Shown: positions 21,423-33,723 of the stretch, piece by piece | Numbering within the stretch: the first letter of the stretch is position 1 | How the letters are laid out: every line of letters starts with the position of its first letter | Assembly (NCBI RefSeq): GCF_000003195.3 | Contig: NC_012872.2 | Coordinates: forward strand, 17,688,491-17,752,490 | DNA length: 64,000 nucleotides | Direction of reading: 5' to 3' | Source: Sorghum bicolor | Taxonomy: Eukaryota > Streptophyta > Magnoliopsida > Poales > Poaceae | The notes under the pieces: model-generated | Database searches by the model: none | Told to the model about the DNA's origin: nothing | What the model saw: only the letters and a program-made list of their open reading frames with translations | Translations under genes and position numbers: made by a program

Positions 21423-22508
21423 CTACACTCCAGGCTCGTCGTCCGAGTCAGCGTCGAAGATCGCCTCCCCATCCTCATCGCTAACCGGCTCAAGCTCCTT
21501 GTCCTCCACGTCCTCGTGCAAAGGTGGTGCAGCCGCTGCTGGTCCATCAACCTCCATACCATCATCATCGGCCACAATCACCTGAGGTCCCACCTCTGGA
21601 TACACGGGTATAGGGCGAGGAATAGGGTGTAGCAAGTTGTTGAGACGGTGAATCTCCACAAGACCAGCATCAATCTGATCCTGCAGATAGTTCTCCTACT
21701 CAAGCGACTGAACTCGGTGCATCTCCCATGCTTGGCGCCTGTTCTCCGACACACGGAGTGCAGTATCCCTCTCACGGGTGAGCTGCACCAAGCGCTCCTG
21801 CAAGGTCTCCCTCTCTCGAGCTAACTGGCTCATCTGATCCTGCTTATGATCTCTCTCTCTAATGGCCTTCACCCACTGCTGCCTACGGTACTCCGCAATG
21901 TCCTCCCAGTCATTGCGGTCCTTCTGAGCTTGCTCCAGGAGTCTAGCTTGCTTGCGAAACTTGCGAGCACGCTTTTCAGCCTTCCGCTGCATCTCCTGGG
22001 CCCTGCGAACAGCCACCATCACCTGTGCATAGGTGTCCTCTCGCTGACTGATCAGCTTGAGCACAGCCATCATAGCACTCATAGCAGGACTAGAACTCTC
22101 AGCTCTCTCTCCCCTGCCTCAAACCAAAGCACAACCGGCAGCCTGCTTCCACTCCGCGGCTGCTGGGTCAGCACTAGGAATGGAGGCCGCTGGTCCTCCC
22201 GTCAGCTCGTCACCACACCTCTGACAGATATCGAGCAGGATAGTCTGGGCTGCAACCTGAGCTGCCTCCCAGGGAGTCTGCCCATCTGAGCTGCACGTCC
22301 AGCCTGTCCATGCAGGCTTGTCCCCATGTGGAGGGACAACTCCCTGCACAGCAAACCACTGGATCCCTCCTGTGCTCTCCATCTCCCACCAAGAATACTG
22401 AGGTGGCTCAGTATACCCAACAGTTCGTAACACTCTCCAGAGCAGGGTAGGAGTGCCAAACTCGTGCAAGAAAGTGTCACTGGGACGGGGTGAAGATGTT
22501 GCGTCCAT
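21423..22508 (-). pseudogene. Extra upstream frame of element B: dsRBD-like plus coiled-coil protein
   Basis: One continuous minus-strand frame of 361 codons from ATG 22508 (MDATSSPRPS) to the stop at 21423, broken only by TGA at 22121-22119 and TAG at 21698-21696. Residues about 20-95 resemble a double-stranded-RNA-binding domain: helix LLWRVLRTVG, then PPQY, GGIQWFAVQG, a Trp-Gly turn, and TPWEAAQVAAQTILLDIC as the last helix. Residues about 143-285 are a long charged coiled coil (RRAQEMQRKAEKRARKFRKQ, QERLVQLTRERDTALRVSEN), and the C-terminus is acidic (DADSDDEPGV). Its ATG follows a strong 3' splice site (TTCCTTTCCACAG). I do not know a named function; the RNA-binding idea is inference from pattern only. 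Confidence 0.7.
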
Positions 22509-23308
22509 CTGTGGAAAGGAATAGGAATACCATGGGTAAAAGAGGATTAGTTTAAGCAACATTTATTTAATTAAAAGGGACGACATTGTAAGGGAAGGAG
22601 TAGACAGAATGTATGTATGAATGCGACATGATGCATGCACGAACCGTACGTCCTCACAAACTTAGAAAATTAATATTCTAACGGATATACGGTGGCATAC
22701 ATTCGTCTCTCGATACGATATCTATCGGTTTACACGTGCGCTGTTAGAGTACCTGCAGAAAACTTCATTTCAGCCCAACAGTTCCCAATATATCACTCAA
22801 GAAAGCAGTAAACTAAGTGCACATTGCTTGGACATGCCCCACACGCACAAACAATGACACCACATCTACCCGAGAAATTAAGTACTCCCCAATTAAGTTT
22901 CTTTCGTGGTTCCATGGTTTCGACATGTAACCACTCCAGAAAACCACCACGAACACTCCCCTAGACCGCCATTTGGACGATCATGCTCTCACAGCTCACA
23001 CTTACCTGAGCGTAGGTGCGACGTTGCATAATTTAAATCTAGCGACATATGTGGCCAATTCACATATGAAGGCTACCTCCACCATTAGACCACAGGGTAG
23101 CATAGTGCGGTCATCACACATTCATACCTGAGTACTGCCGGAGATGCATAAATAAAACCCCCCAAGTCAGTACTTAAATAGCCACCTAGAGTCCTTATGT
23201 GGGCAAGGAGGATTCGACCACTGGCATAACTTAATTATTTGTTTTACACCATTTTATTTAAAAACTCTTTTGTTTTAAATACACAAACGCTGCATTTATA
23301 ATGCTGAA
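22509..23308 (-). promoter_or_regulatory. 5' leader of element B with multiple splice signals
   Basis: Untranslated leader between primer-binding site and upstream frame. On the minus strand it has two strong donors, CTCAG|GTATGA (intron would start at 23127) and CTCAG|GTAAGT (intron would start at 23005), and an acceptor TTTTCTGCAG ending at 22753, besides the acceptors directly before the ATGs at 22508 and 21063. No open frame of note. The pattern suggests one or more spliced forms of the genomic RNA. Confidence 0.6.
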
Positions 23309-23325
23309 CTTGCTCCGATGCCAGC
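23309..23325 (-). other. Primer-binding site of element B (iMet-tRNA-like)
   Basis: On the minus strand, two bases after the 5' LTR, TGGCATCGGAGCAAG. It resembles the usual plant initiator-Met primer site TGGTATCAGAGC with two mismatches in the first 12. Element G has the same sequence beside its LTR. Confidence 0.75.
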
Positions 23326-26300
23326 TGTCACAGAACCGACCAAATTATAAGAGTTCAAGTGCAGAAACGATCGCCAAGCAATCAAGTTTCTAAACTTGAG
23401 CCCATATAATCCCGGTAGTCAATCGAAATCACGAAGGACTTCAAACCAACTCGCAACAAACCAAGATCGTAATAGTTCAACATAAACACAACGAATGTTA
23501 CATAGTCATTCATTGCCGTCGAAGCGGCACCACATCGGAGTATTAAGTTATTACAACACTTGTTCGAAGTAGCGGAAGCAAAATAATTACACACACTTGT
23601 TCAAAGTTCAGTTCACAAGTTTTGTTACTGCCAGAGTCTATGCCATCCTTCCAAAAGCATCATAGACGAGAAGATTAGAGAACCGTGCCCAACGGTTAGT
23701 CCTCATCCCCAGCGGGATGGAGACAGGTCTTGCAGAATCCGTCATAGAAGATATTATCTGCAACAGGTGGGAATAAACCCTGAGTACGAGAATGTACTCA
23801 GCTAGGCTTACCCGTCTAGTAAAACATAAAAGACACCAAGGATCATGCAAGGCTAAATATCAAGTGGAGCTGGTTGACTCACCTTTTGCCAAAAGCTTAA
23901 CTTACAACTAAATCATTTTAGGAGCATCGTCATGATTTTATCATCATCCTACCACTAGATTAGCACCTGTACTACAACCCATCACTTGATTATTACAAAC
24001 AATAATAACCATATCAAATTCCTCATATGTTCTTCTTGCTATCATCATTACCATGAACCCACTTCATTAGTGAATGCTACGTTTGCCGCTGCTCTGTCAA
24101 GTTCTCACTAACCGGGAGAGACGGCGATTCGAATCGAATTCCTATCCAGCTAGAGGTTTATTCCTAGCACTCACCCAAGCATCCCCTGCCGGAGAGCCAT
24201 CGGGTCACCTTTGGTACAACTCAGGAATCGCGGCTCCGATCAGCGCCGCACTCCCAGGGCTACCACTCTGCCAGGGAGGTCAGGAATTTTAACTCACCTG
24301 CCTTTGGTCTTACGCCAATGGTCCCCCGCACACCGCACTTCCTCCGGTAGTGCGCACTTTATACTTGCCGGTCTTCCGGCCTGAGTCATACTACTCGGCT
24401 TCGCGGTCGGAACGAGTTATCCGGCCAACTAAGTGTCAGGCATGCGTTCAACATGACAAGAGGACGTACAACGATCGGTCCTTAGCTGCCACAGACGGAG
24501 TTACTACACACTTGCAAAACTCCGCCCGGCTTAAGTCAATTTAATCAGGTTCCATCCACGATAGCACATATAGACCATCGTGATCCGACACAACCCTATA
24601 TCGCGCGGATGACAGGATATCACCCGACTTCTACCGATTAAAGCATAGCTAAGCTGCTACTCGAACCTAACTCTACAACCAGGGAGGGTGAGTTATCTGG
24701 ACAAGGATAGAGTAGAATGCAGCAACAGTTTCATCACAACTCCCATACGTAATGCATCAATAGATATAACATATTAAGTAAACTTTCGAAAATAGAGGGA
24801 GACTTAGAATGCTCCGGGGCTTGCCTTTCACGAACGATGTCGGCTCGTGATTCGGGCACTCAACTTCCTCTTCGGGCTCCTCGAGTCCGACTTGCTGGAC
24901 CTCCACCTCCTGGCTGCCTTCCTGGCCTTCGGGGTTCGCTTGGAGCTCGAAGGAAACTGCCACGTCCGGTGCACCTATTGCATGCTCGATGAAAGAGAAG
25001 GTGCACATGCTAACGATGAATGCTTAATAACACAGCAACTCACTGGACACTCATTTACGGAGCAACAGTCATACAAGCTCACACAAGTAAACAAGTTAAT
25101 GCAACCCAAAACTTATCATGCTACTAAAACAGCAAGCAACACAAAACAAGTATGCTCAGTAATTAAATCATAACTGAAGGTAGACAGATCCAATAAACAT
25201 GAGTAAGGACATTCTGGAAAGCTTATGAAATTGTCTACAATTTACCTTTAGACATGACAGCAAGATTCATACTTAAAACTGGTCATTTAAACAAAGTTCC
25301 AGGTTCTGTTCCAGAAAAACAGAGAACACCTATTTCTGGAACCCCACTTGGAACAGCTATAACTTTCAAACTACTTGGCCAAATGACCTCAAATTTAAAC
25401 CACAGCTAGTTCAACAAGTTTAGTACAACTTTGATTTAGACAAGTTTCACAGAAAGTCAAGTTATCAGTAAGTAACAGTTACATTGCTACCTTGCTGTCC
25501 AGAACAGCATTTAACCCTATAGTTAATTATTTCATGACATGACCAAAACACAAACCATGCCAACCATATGACTCATGAGCACAAACATATTACAAGGTCA
25601 CCAGATCATCAGTTGAAAACCCCAAAACAATTACTTAACAAGGCATTTATTAATTAACTTTAGATAAGGCATATTTACAAGATATTAGTTAAAGTGCTCA
25701 GAAAAATCTACAAAAATTACAGAGGCACAAGTATAACATCAGATCATCACCATAAAAATTTCAGGACCATTGCACATGCCAAATTAAAGATATGCATTTA
25801 ACATGTATCAAGGCATTTATTTCATAAATTCATACACATGACTTATATGGCGTCAAACAACAGATTTCAGATTATTTACATCTTACGAATATCATAAACA
25901 AGTTTACTACCAAAGTAGAACACCAGCATAAGCACCATTTATTTTATATGATTTAATTAAAGAAACAAGCCATATTTCAAACACAAATTACATATCACCA
26001 CTGCACTGCTCCAAAAATCATGAAATAATTATCTGAGCACTCTACTGCATTGCAAAGGCTACCATAAAATTTTTAGAGCAAACTAAGTAGTACAACAAGA
26101 GATATGCATTTATCCATAAATAACAAGATTAAATCCTTAATAAATAATTTCTCAGAAAACATGGTTCATTTTATATTTTTATTAAATACTAGCCATCTCA
26201 AGAAACACCACAAAATTTGTTTCACAATTTTTGGATCTCAGAAACAGGAGATATGATTTTTGTAAGAAACCAAAAATTAGGATTTTGAATAAAAAAAAAG

Positions 26301-27902
26301 GAGGGAAAGAGAGAGTCGCTGACAGTGGGTCCCATCTGTCAGGCTCTTCTTCCTCACGGCCGAGGCGACTTTCGCCGGCGATTTCTCCGCGACGGCGAGG
26401 TCTCCGGCCAAACCAAGGGCACCAGCGTGATCCCCAAACCTTAACGACTCGATTGACCCCACTTTTCCCACGGCGGAGCCACCGGAAGGAGCTCACCGTC
26501 GACAATGGCGGCTCGGCGGAGGTGCTCGCGTTACGCCGGAGCCCTCAGGCCGGTAGAGCGTGACCTAAGGCCTTCTACAGCACCAGCAGACTACGGCGAA
26601 GCTTCCTAGGTACGCGGCTTGGCCTGGATCCTCGCGGAGCACGCTGGCCACGAGAGCATCCAACTCCGGCGGAAGCACGGCGGCGCTGCGCACCGTGTCC
26701 GGCGACGGAGAACCTGGTAGAGCGTCCACCAAGTGGCGTAAAAGCTCGCTAAGGACCTAAGCTACCTCTAGGACCTAACCAGAGACGATGAGAAGCTTCA
26801 CAGAGCTCGGCATTGAGTTCGCCGGAGAAAGCGGTCACGGCGACCCGATTTGGGGGAAGAAGAAAATGTCGGCTCACCGGTGGGTTTCTCGGCGAGTTAG
26901 AGGGTGGAGCTTGGAGAGCGGTTCACGGCGGAGCTTTGGGTGGAGTTTGGTGGACGGAGACGCAGTGAGGAGCGCACACGAGCTCGCCGGAGTGAGCTCG
27001 CGGCGGTGAGCTCGCTGCGGGCGAGTTTCAGGCGAGAGAGGGCGAGGCAGAGCGAGTGGACGCGTCCACTTCGCGCGGGACGTCGCCGTGGAGGTCATGC
27101 ACGCGACGAGGGCTGACAAGCGGGGCCAGACGCGGCGTACGGTCGACAAATGGCGACGGAGCTCTGCCGGCGGTCGGCCACGTCGACGAGCTCAGGCTCG
27201 ATTCAGAAGAAAGGGTGCTCGTCTGACAGAGCCACTTCACCGGCGATTATCTCCCAAACCAGAGCGAATTAGGAGATGGCGTAGTTGACAAACTTGGAGT
27301 ACTAGGCGAGATCTACAACTTTGTCAATTGAAGCAAGAGCTAGATCGGCCTGGATTGAGAGTTGTGAAGTTTTCAAAATCAATCGAGCAAAGTGGTTTCG
27401 TTCCCAGACTTGGAAAAATTTCTAAGTGTTGGAAACAGCCCCAAATCTGCCTTGTGGGTCACTTTTGGGCTAATTGTGTTCATTTTCATGAGATGGCCAT
27501 AAAACAACTTTTGTTCCTTATAAAATTTGCTAAAACTTTGCTGTAGAAAGTTTTGACATGCAAACATTTTATGAAACACTTTTTAAAAGCCTAAGCAAAA
27601 GAGGTTTCTAGGGCCTATTTTCATAAGTATGACTTAAAAGCATATTTTGGAAAAGTGATCAACATGAACATTGTTCCCAAGATTAAGTTAAGCATAGATA
27701 AACTAATTACCAAAGCATTAGGCACAAACACAAGCATTGCTCACTCAAACATAAGCATAGGAAGCCTATTTAAGCAATTGAAAACACATTTTTGCATAGA
27801 ATGACATGGCTCAAGATAGATGATGATTATGGATGCTTTGAATGAATGATGATGCTCATGCCATGCACATGAATGATGCAACCACAACACTGGGGTGTTA
27901 CA
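23326..27902 (-). repeat. 5' LTR of element B
   Basis: 4577 bp, TGTCACAGAACCGACC to GGGGTGTTACA. It lacks the Cassandra insertion present in the other LTR and shows the empty target AGCTTAACTTACAAC near 23895. It carries a 14-bp extra segment near 27000 (GAGCTCGCGGCGGT). It should contain the promoter that drives B. Confidence 0.95.
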
Positions 27903-29903
27903 CAAGGGTCCAGGATTAGAGAGAAACGTCCTGGCTCTAGGATGGCTGCCCATTGATCCTTCCTGCTGAAGGAGATCTCCCTGTGCGACCAGGGAGGAAA
28001 TTTCAAATCGGCGATCAGACCGTCTGTGTTGTCCATGTTGAGGCAGGCTCTCTTCAGGAGCTTTCTTTCTTGCTTAGACTCAATGGAAACTTTTCCTCCA
28101 AAGATGGAGTGGACCACGTCGGTGGGACAGACATACTGGTGTCGTGGGTCCCTATCCTGGTCGTCGTCTTCGTCTTCGTGACCACGCCCGTCCTGCTTCC
28201 CATTTTTCTTGGCAGAATCGTCTTGAGCAGCCCGCTGCGTGTAGATGCTTTTGAGGACACGGCATTCTTCCATTGTGTGATTAGACTTGGGGTGAAGTTG
28301 GCACGGTCCCTTCAGCGTCTTGTTGTAATCTTCCTGGTAGTCTCGCCGCCCATTGGGGCGCTTGACCGTATTCACCTCGTGGTCGTGGTCGCGAGGGCGC
28401 TTGCCCCTGAAGTCATCGCAATTGTCACGTCGCCTATCCCAACCTTCTCTATGGTCGTGGTTATCAGGGCGACGATGGTTCCTGTTGTCAAAACGACCAC
28501 GACTGTCGTCCCGTCGAGGACGCTGGTCGGGACCTCTCGCATCCTCTCGGATGAGCTTTTCTGCGTCATCGGCGTCAGCATAGTTTTTTGCTGTGGCGAG
28601 GAGCTCGGCCATCGTGGTCAGCCTTTTGCGAAGTAGCTTGTTCCTCAATGCATCGTGGAAGCGTAGCCCTTTGATGAAAGCCGATATGGCCTCGTCGTGA
28701 GAATTTTCGGGATTTTAAGACGCATATCCGAGAATCGTCGGATGTAGTCGCGCAGAGGTTCGTTTTTCTGTCCCTTATTCTCTCGAGGTCGTACTTGTTC
28801 CCAGGCTGCTCGCAGGTAGCGATGAAATTGTCGATAAACGCCTGGCGCAGTTCTTCCCAAGAGTCGAAAGAGTCCTCGGGCAGGCCAAGGAGCCACTGAT
28901 GACCAGCCTGGTCGAGGACAACTGGGAAGTAGTTAGCCATCACGTGCTCATCTCCTGCTGCTGAACGGACTGCAATCTCGTAGAGAGTGATCCAGTTTTC
29001 TAGGTTTTCCTTGCCGTCGTATTTTTTAAGTTTCTCGAGTTTAAAGTTGCGGGGCCATACGACTTGGCGAAGGTGTGAAGAAAACTGTCTCAGGCCGGGG
29101 GGGCCGTGTGCGGCATCGTACTCAATGCACCGCTGGTTCTCATGAACCGCTCTTTCTGTGGCGCGCCTGTTGATGCGGTCTCGGGCGTCTTTGGGAGGGA
29201 TGTTGTATCGTAGATCCCTGTCCTGGTTTACTTCTTGACCACGCCCATGCCTCTGCTCGCGGTAGCCTCCGGCGTCCCGACCACGGTTGCCACGCCCCAC
29301 ATCCTTCCTGCGATTATTGGGGGAGCGGCTATGGTGGTGCTCACTGGGTTGTGGTGAAGTCCGGCTGCAGTGAGTCTGGTCAGAAGAGACCTCTGTGTAG
29401 GAGAAAGCTTGGACCCTTTTGAGTAAGGTGGCTGTCTGCCCCATCGCGGCGATCAGGTGTGCGCGTACGCTGGATCGGACGCCCTGGCACTCGGGAATAT
29501 CAGGGAGTCGGTCCAGGTTTGCCATAGCAACAGCCACATTAGCACTTGGCGTTTTGTAGACTTGCTGATCTCCGACCATGTCAAAAGCGTCACTTTGGTT
29601 ATGCAGCGCGAGTTGCCGTTCCTCATCCGCGTGTCGCCGAGCACGGTCGGCATTGCGTTGTTCGCGGAGCTGCTTCTGCTCATCTGTTTCTCCATCGACG
29701 ACCGGTTCATCGTTGCTAACATTGAAGATAAGATCTCCCCGTCGGGACGGAAAGACCGGGAAGCGAGAGAAACCCGGAGGATACGGTGGTAAATCCAGGA
29801 CGTAATCTTCGTCCCCAGAGTTTATAACCTCGGTGGGGACGGACCCTATGCTGGAGTTGGTGTTGGAAGCCTGGTTGTTCGGTAGTACTTGGATTGACAC
29901 CAT
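27903..29903 (-). pseudogene. Element A gag (Tat-like Ty3), two frameshifts
   Basis: Begins at ATG 29903 (MVSIQVLPNN) and matches E's gag at 46571 throughout. Order: acidic N-terminal region (DYVLDLPPYPPGFSRFPVFP), variable linker with Arg/Ser-rich repeats, the gag domain (FKLEKLKKYDGKENLENW, WEELRQAFIDNFIATCEQP), an Arg/Asp-rich tail, and a zinc-knuckle variant CQLHPKSNHTMEEC (C-H-H-C). Relative to E, one base is missing in an A run near 28773 and one T near 28700, so the frame shifts twice; the stretch from 28648 to 27903 is open again. Unlike E it has no nonsense codons. It continues into protease at 340-1 once B is removed. Confidence 0.85.
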
Positions 29904-30492
29904 GTTGACGTAGTGGCGAGCTGGTCGACTGCTCTATTGTGGCGACCAACCCACCCTGTTGAAAAGGGATTGGATGTGCCATGAGTAGTGAACGGCCGAG
30001 TTGTTTAGTCCATAGGGAGGACTCTGGTCTGGGTCTGCCTTGAGCTCGACGGACCGCCCCGTGGAGGTGGACGTTATTGTCAGAGACGTCCCCAGTTGTT
30101 CGTGTGTGACGACATGAGTTGGCCGGCAGGAGCCGAAAGAGTCCGTCGGCGCGACTTGATCAGATCGGTGTGAGATCCCATCTATCAGTCAGGAGGCTTC
30201 AAGAAGCCTGAGATCGGCGTGATGAAGGGCTCGGAAAAGATCCGAGTCGTCGACCTTTTTTCCCTTGTAACGAGGGAGCGGAGGTCGAGTGCTCGGTGCC
30301 GGCGTGATCGGGAGCGACGCCGCTGTCGTCCTAGATCGGATCTAGGTTTCTTCTGAAGTCGTGGTCGTGAGGCCGCCGCCATGAGTCATCCATGTGATCT
30401 GGCCGATGGTGAACGTGAGGCCTTCAGGCACGGCCACAGAAGCTGGAACGATGACCATCTTGTTCGTCGAGAGAACTGTACGCACACCCCCT
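29904..30492 (-). other. 5' leader of element A
   Basis: Untranslated leader between the primer-binding site and gag, corresponding to 45978-46570 in E. Open frames in it are not shared between the two copies, and no other feature is seen. Confidence 0.6.
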
Positions 30493-30506
30493 ACTTGGTG
30501 CGCCAC
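30493..30506 (-). other. Primer-binding site region of element A
   Basis: On the minus strand GTGGCGCACCAAGT follows the LTR directly; E has GTGGCGCGCCAGGT in the same place. The conserved TGGCGC(A/G)CCA core marks the primer site. I did not assign the tRNA. Confidence 0.7.
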
Positions 30507-30965
30507 TGTCGACGAAAGCTAGTCGGCAATCTACCTTGGGGTATACCCACAGTAGTAGTTTATCGGTAGACGGTACGCAAGCTACGAACTTGATGGTGAC
30601 GCAAGACACGGACAAGGTTTTTATCTAGGTTCGGCGCCATGTGGGTGTAATACCTACGTCCTGCGTCTGATTGTATTGGATTGTGTTGAGAGAATAATAT
30701 GTCCCAGGGGGGTCCCTTGCCCCTCCTTATATAGTCCGGAGGACAAGGTTATAGATCTGGAATCTAATCCTAGTCGGTTACAATTGCCATAGATAGAACG
30801 ATATCAATTCCTATTCTAACCGACTAGAATCCGGCTTGATCTCCACGTCTTGTTTCCTTGCGCGAGACTCCGAGCAGTTGGATCAAGCCTCGAACTGTCT
30901 TCGTGATGGACCAAGTGTCCTGGCCCAAGTCTAGCCATAAGGGTATAGGGGTTTATACCCCCACA
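30507..30965 (-). repeat. 5' LTR of element A
   Basis: 459 bp, on the + strand TGTCGACGAAAGC to GTTTATACCCCCACA. It is the reverse of E's LTRs (466 bp). A TATA-like run (GGACTATATAAGGAGG on the minus strand, near 30723-30738) is conserved with E and probably marks the promoter. The base run after it, ACCCA at 30966-30970, should be one copy of A's target duplication; the partner is outside the window. Confidence 0.9.
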
Positions 30966-30970
30966 ACCCA

Positions 30971-33723
30971 TGACAAGCCATCCGATATGACCATAAAGCT
31001 TTATTCAACAATGTATGCCACCTCCTAGGATTCTCCTCAATCTTTCATTTGATGAGTTTAATAATTCCTTTGTTAGACGCTTCAGCCTGCCCATTGGCTT
31101 GAGCATAATAAGGAGAAGAATTCAACACTTTAATCCCCATACCGATTGCAAATTCATCAAATTCTCCCGATGTAAACATAGTACCCTGATCGGTAGTAAT
31201 TGTTTGAGGAATACCAAATCGGTAGATAATATGCTCCTTCACAAAATCAATTATATTGGCCGATGTAACTTTATTCAAAGGAATAGCTTCAACCCACTTA
31301 GTGAAATAATTAGTGGCGACTACGATAAACTTATGCCCTTTGCTTGATGGTGGGTAAATCTAGCCGATTAGATCAATAGCCCAACCCCGGAACGGCCAAG
31401 GTTTAATAATAGGATTCATGGCCGATGCGGGTGCTCTTTGAATATTACCAAATTTCTGACATCCCTGACATCCTTTGAAATATTTAAAACAATCCTCAAG
31501 TATAGTCGGCCAATAATAACCATTTCTCTTGATCATCCATTTCATCTTAAAAGCTGACTGATGTGCTCCACACACTCCTTCATGGATTTCACCCATCAAA
31601 CTTTTAGCTTCATCATCACCTAAACATCTGAGAAGAACCCCATCTATTGTTTGATAATAAAGCTCATTCTCGAGGAGCACATATTTGGTAGCTTGAAACC
31701 GGACACGCCTCTCAACCTTCTTAGATGAATTCTTTAAATAATCAATAATCTCTTTTCTCCAATCATCGGCACCGATTGCTGATACTGTAATCAATATGGG
31801 CTGATATCCCGAGGCATGCTGAGCCAACCAATTAGCCTCCTCATTATGTAACCGAGGAACATGCTCTGATCGGAAATTTTTGAATTCCCTTAATAGTTGC
31901 ATACTCTTTTCATAATAAGTTATCAGAACTTCACTTCGGCATTCATAACTTCGGCACTCATAACTGCCAGCCCGAAGATTTCAACAGCATCAGCATGAAC
32001 TTCTTTTAATAATTCCAACCCCTTGATCAAAGCTTGATACTCGGCTTGATTATTCATTGACGTGGCAACAATCGGCAAAGAGAACTCATATTTCCTTCCC
32101 TGAGGGGAAATTAACACTATTCCGATTCCAGCCCCCCTGTCACACGTGGATCCATCAAAGAAGAGCGTCCAAGGCACAATTTCCAAAGTCTCCACTACAC
32201 CGCAATGTTGAGTCACAAAATCGGCCATAATCGGTCCTTTGACCGCCTTATCCGATTCGTAACGTAGATCAAATTCCGACAGTGCCAAAATCCACTTACC
32301 GATTCTACCACTCATAATCGGCATAGATAGCATATATCGTACCGCATCATCTTTGCATATAACAGTGCATTTAGCCGATAATAAATAGTGCCTCAACTTA
32401 GTGCAGGAAAAATATAGGCATAAACATAATTTTTCAATGGCCGAATATCTGGTTTCAGCATCAATCAATCTTCTACTTAGATAATAAATCACACGCTCCT
32501 TCCCTTCAAACTCTTGAATCAAAGCCGAACCGATGACCAGTCAATCGGTAGACAAATATAATCTGAAGGGCATTCCTTGCTGAGGTGGAATTAAGACTAG
32601 AGGATTTGTCAAATAATTCTTGATTTTATCTAAGGCCAGCTGTTGCTCTTCTCCCCACATAAATTCTTGATCGGCTTTCAATTTAAGTAAAGGACTAGAA
32701 GCATGAATTTTACTAGACAAATTGGAAATAAATCGCCTGATAAAATTTATTCTGCCAATCAGAGATTGGAGTTCAGTTTTGTTGGTAGGAGCAACTATTT
32801 TGTTAATAGCATCGATAGATCTTCTGCTAATCTCAATTCCCCTTTGATGCACCATGAAACCAAGAAACTGTCCTGCCGATACACCAAATGCACACTTGTT
32901 AGGGTTCATCTTTAAACCATGTTTTCATGTGCACCAACATTTTTCGCAGATCGGCGAGATGCTTTGTGAAATCCCCAGACTTAACCACCACATCATCAAT
33001 GTAAATTTCTTCCAGCTTACCGATGAACTCATGAAAGATAAAATTCATAGCCCTTTGATAGGTAGCACCAGCATTTTTCAAACCAAAGGTCATGACTATC
33101 CATTCAAACAACCCAACATGACCAGGACATCTAAATGCAGTCTTTGGAATATCTTCTTCAGCTATGAATATCTGATTATACCCTACATTGCCATCCATAA
33201 AGCTTATGATCCGATGCCCAGCCGCAGCATCAACTAGTAAATCGGCAACTGGCATCGGGTAACCATCCATCGGCGTAGCTTTGTTAAGATTCCTGAAATC
33301 AATGCAGACTCGAAGCTTCCCATTTTTCTTGTAAACTGGAACGACATTGGAAATCCACTCGGCATACCGACACTACCGAATAAATTTAGCTTCGATAAGT
33401 TTGGTTATTTCAGCCTTAATATCAGGAAGAATATTAGGATTACATCGGCGAGCTGGCTGCTGATGTGGCCGAAATCCAGACTTGATAGGTAACCGATGTT
33501 CAACAATTGATCGGTCTAAACAAGGCATCTCGGTATAATCCCAAGCAAATCAATCTTTATATTCCTTTAGCAAATCGGTTAACTGTTGCTTACACTCAGA
33601 ATCTAACTTAGCACTAATAAAAGTAGGTCTAGGCTTATCTCCATTACCTATATCTACTTCTACTAAATCATCGGCCGATGTGAACCCCTGGCCTAACTTT
33701 CCATCATCGGCGAACCTATCCAT
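30971..33723 (-). pseudogene. Element F pol: reverse transcriptase, two RNase H domains, integrase (broken)
   Basis: Starts at ATG 33723, overlapping the gag-protease stop by one base (TAATG). Reverse transcriptase shows LRVCIDFRNLNKATP, GYNQIFIAEED, MTFGLKNAGATYQRAM and the catalytic IYIDDVVVKS. A first RNase H follows (YYLSRRLIDAETRYSAIE, HYLLSAKC), then a second, archaeal-type one (LFFDGSTCDRGAGIGIVL, NNQAEYQALIKGL). Integrase has an HHCC finger (HEGVCGAHQ, CQGCQKF) and core residues in AIDLIG, TTDQGT and QAEASNKG. Lesions: TGA 33552-33550, TAG 33375-33373, a one-base shift near 32928, TGA 32543-32541, and a short duplication near 31935-31965 that destroys the end of the second RNase H. 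Truncated by element A. Confidence 0.85.

Larger units (their letters stand above)
341..27902 (-). mobile_element. Full-length Ty3/gypsy chromovirus (Tekay/Del-like), element B, with nested insertions
   Basis: Complete LTR retrotransposon on the minus strand. The 3' LTR is 341-5189 and the 5' LTR 23326-27902, starting TGT.. and ending ..ACA. It has an iMet-like primer-binding site, a purine-rich tract, an extra upstream frame, and gag-pol with a C-terminal chromodomain. LTRs over 4.5 kb plus chromodomain plus iMet-type primer site fit the Tekay/Del lineage. Comparing the LTRs by eye gives about 40 substitutions over roughly 4.56 kb (near 1%), so insertion was recent. It interrupts element A and is itself interrupted by CACTA element C in gag and by a Cassandra solo LTR in the 3' LTR. 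Confidence 0.93.
27903..30965 (-). mobile_element. Ty3/gypsy element A (Tat-like), 5' part
   Basis: 5' LTR, primer site, leader and gag of an element whose protease continues at 1-340 and whose remainder is off the left edge. It belongs to the same family as E (45498-57633): LTR length, LTR ends, primer site and gag all correspond. It is inserted in the integrase region of element F. Confidence 0.88.

Noticed and set aside
27953..28636. Plus-strand frame of 227 codons opposite A's gag, with a similar antisense frame opposite E's gag (48469-47843)
   Set aside because: Both are open because the Arg/Asp-rich gag tail uses codons that rarely give stops on the other strand. The predicted products are hydrophobic low-complexity strings, so conservation follows from gag.
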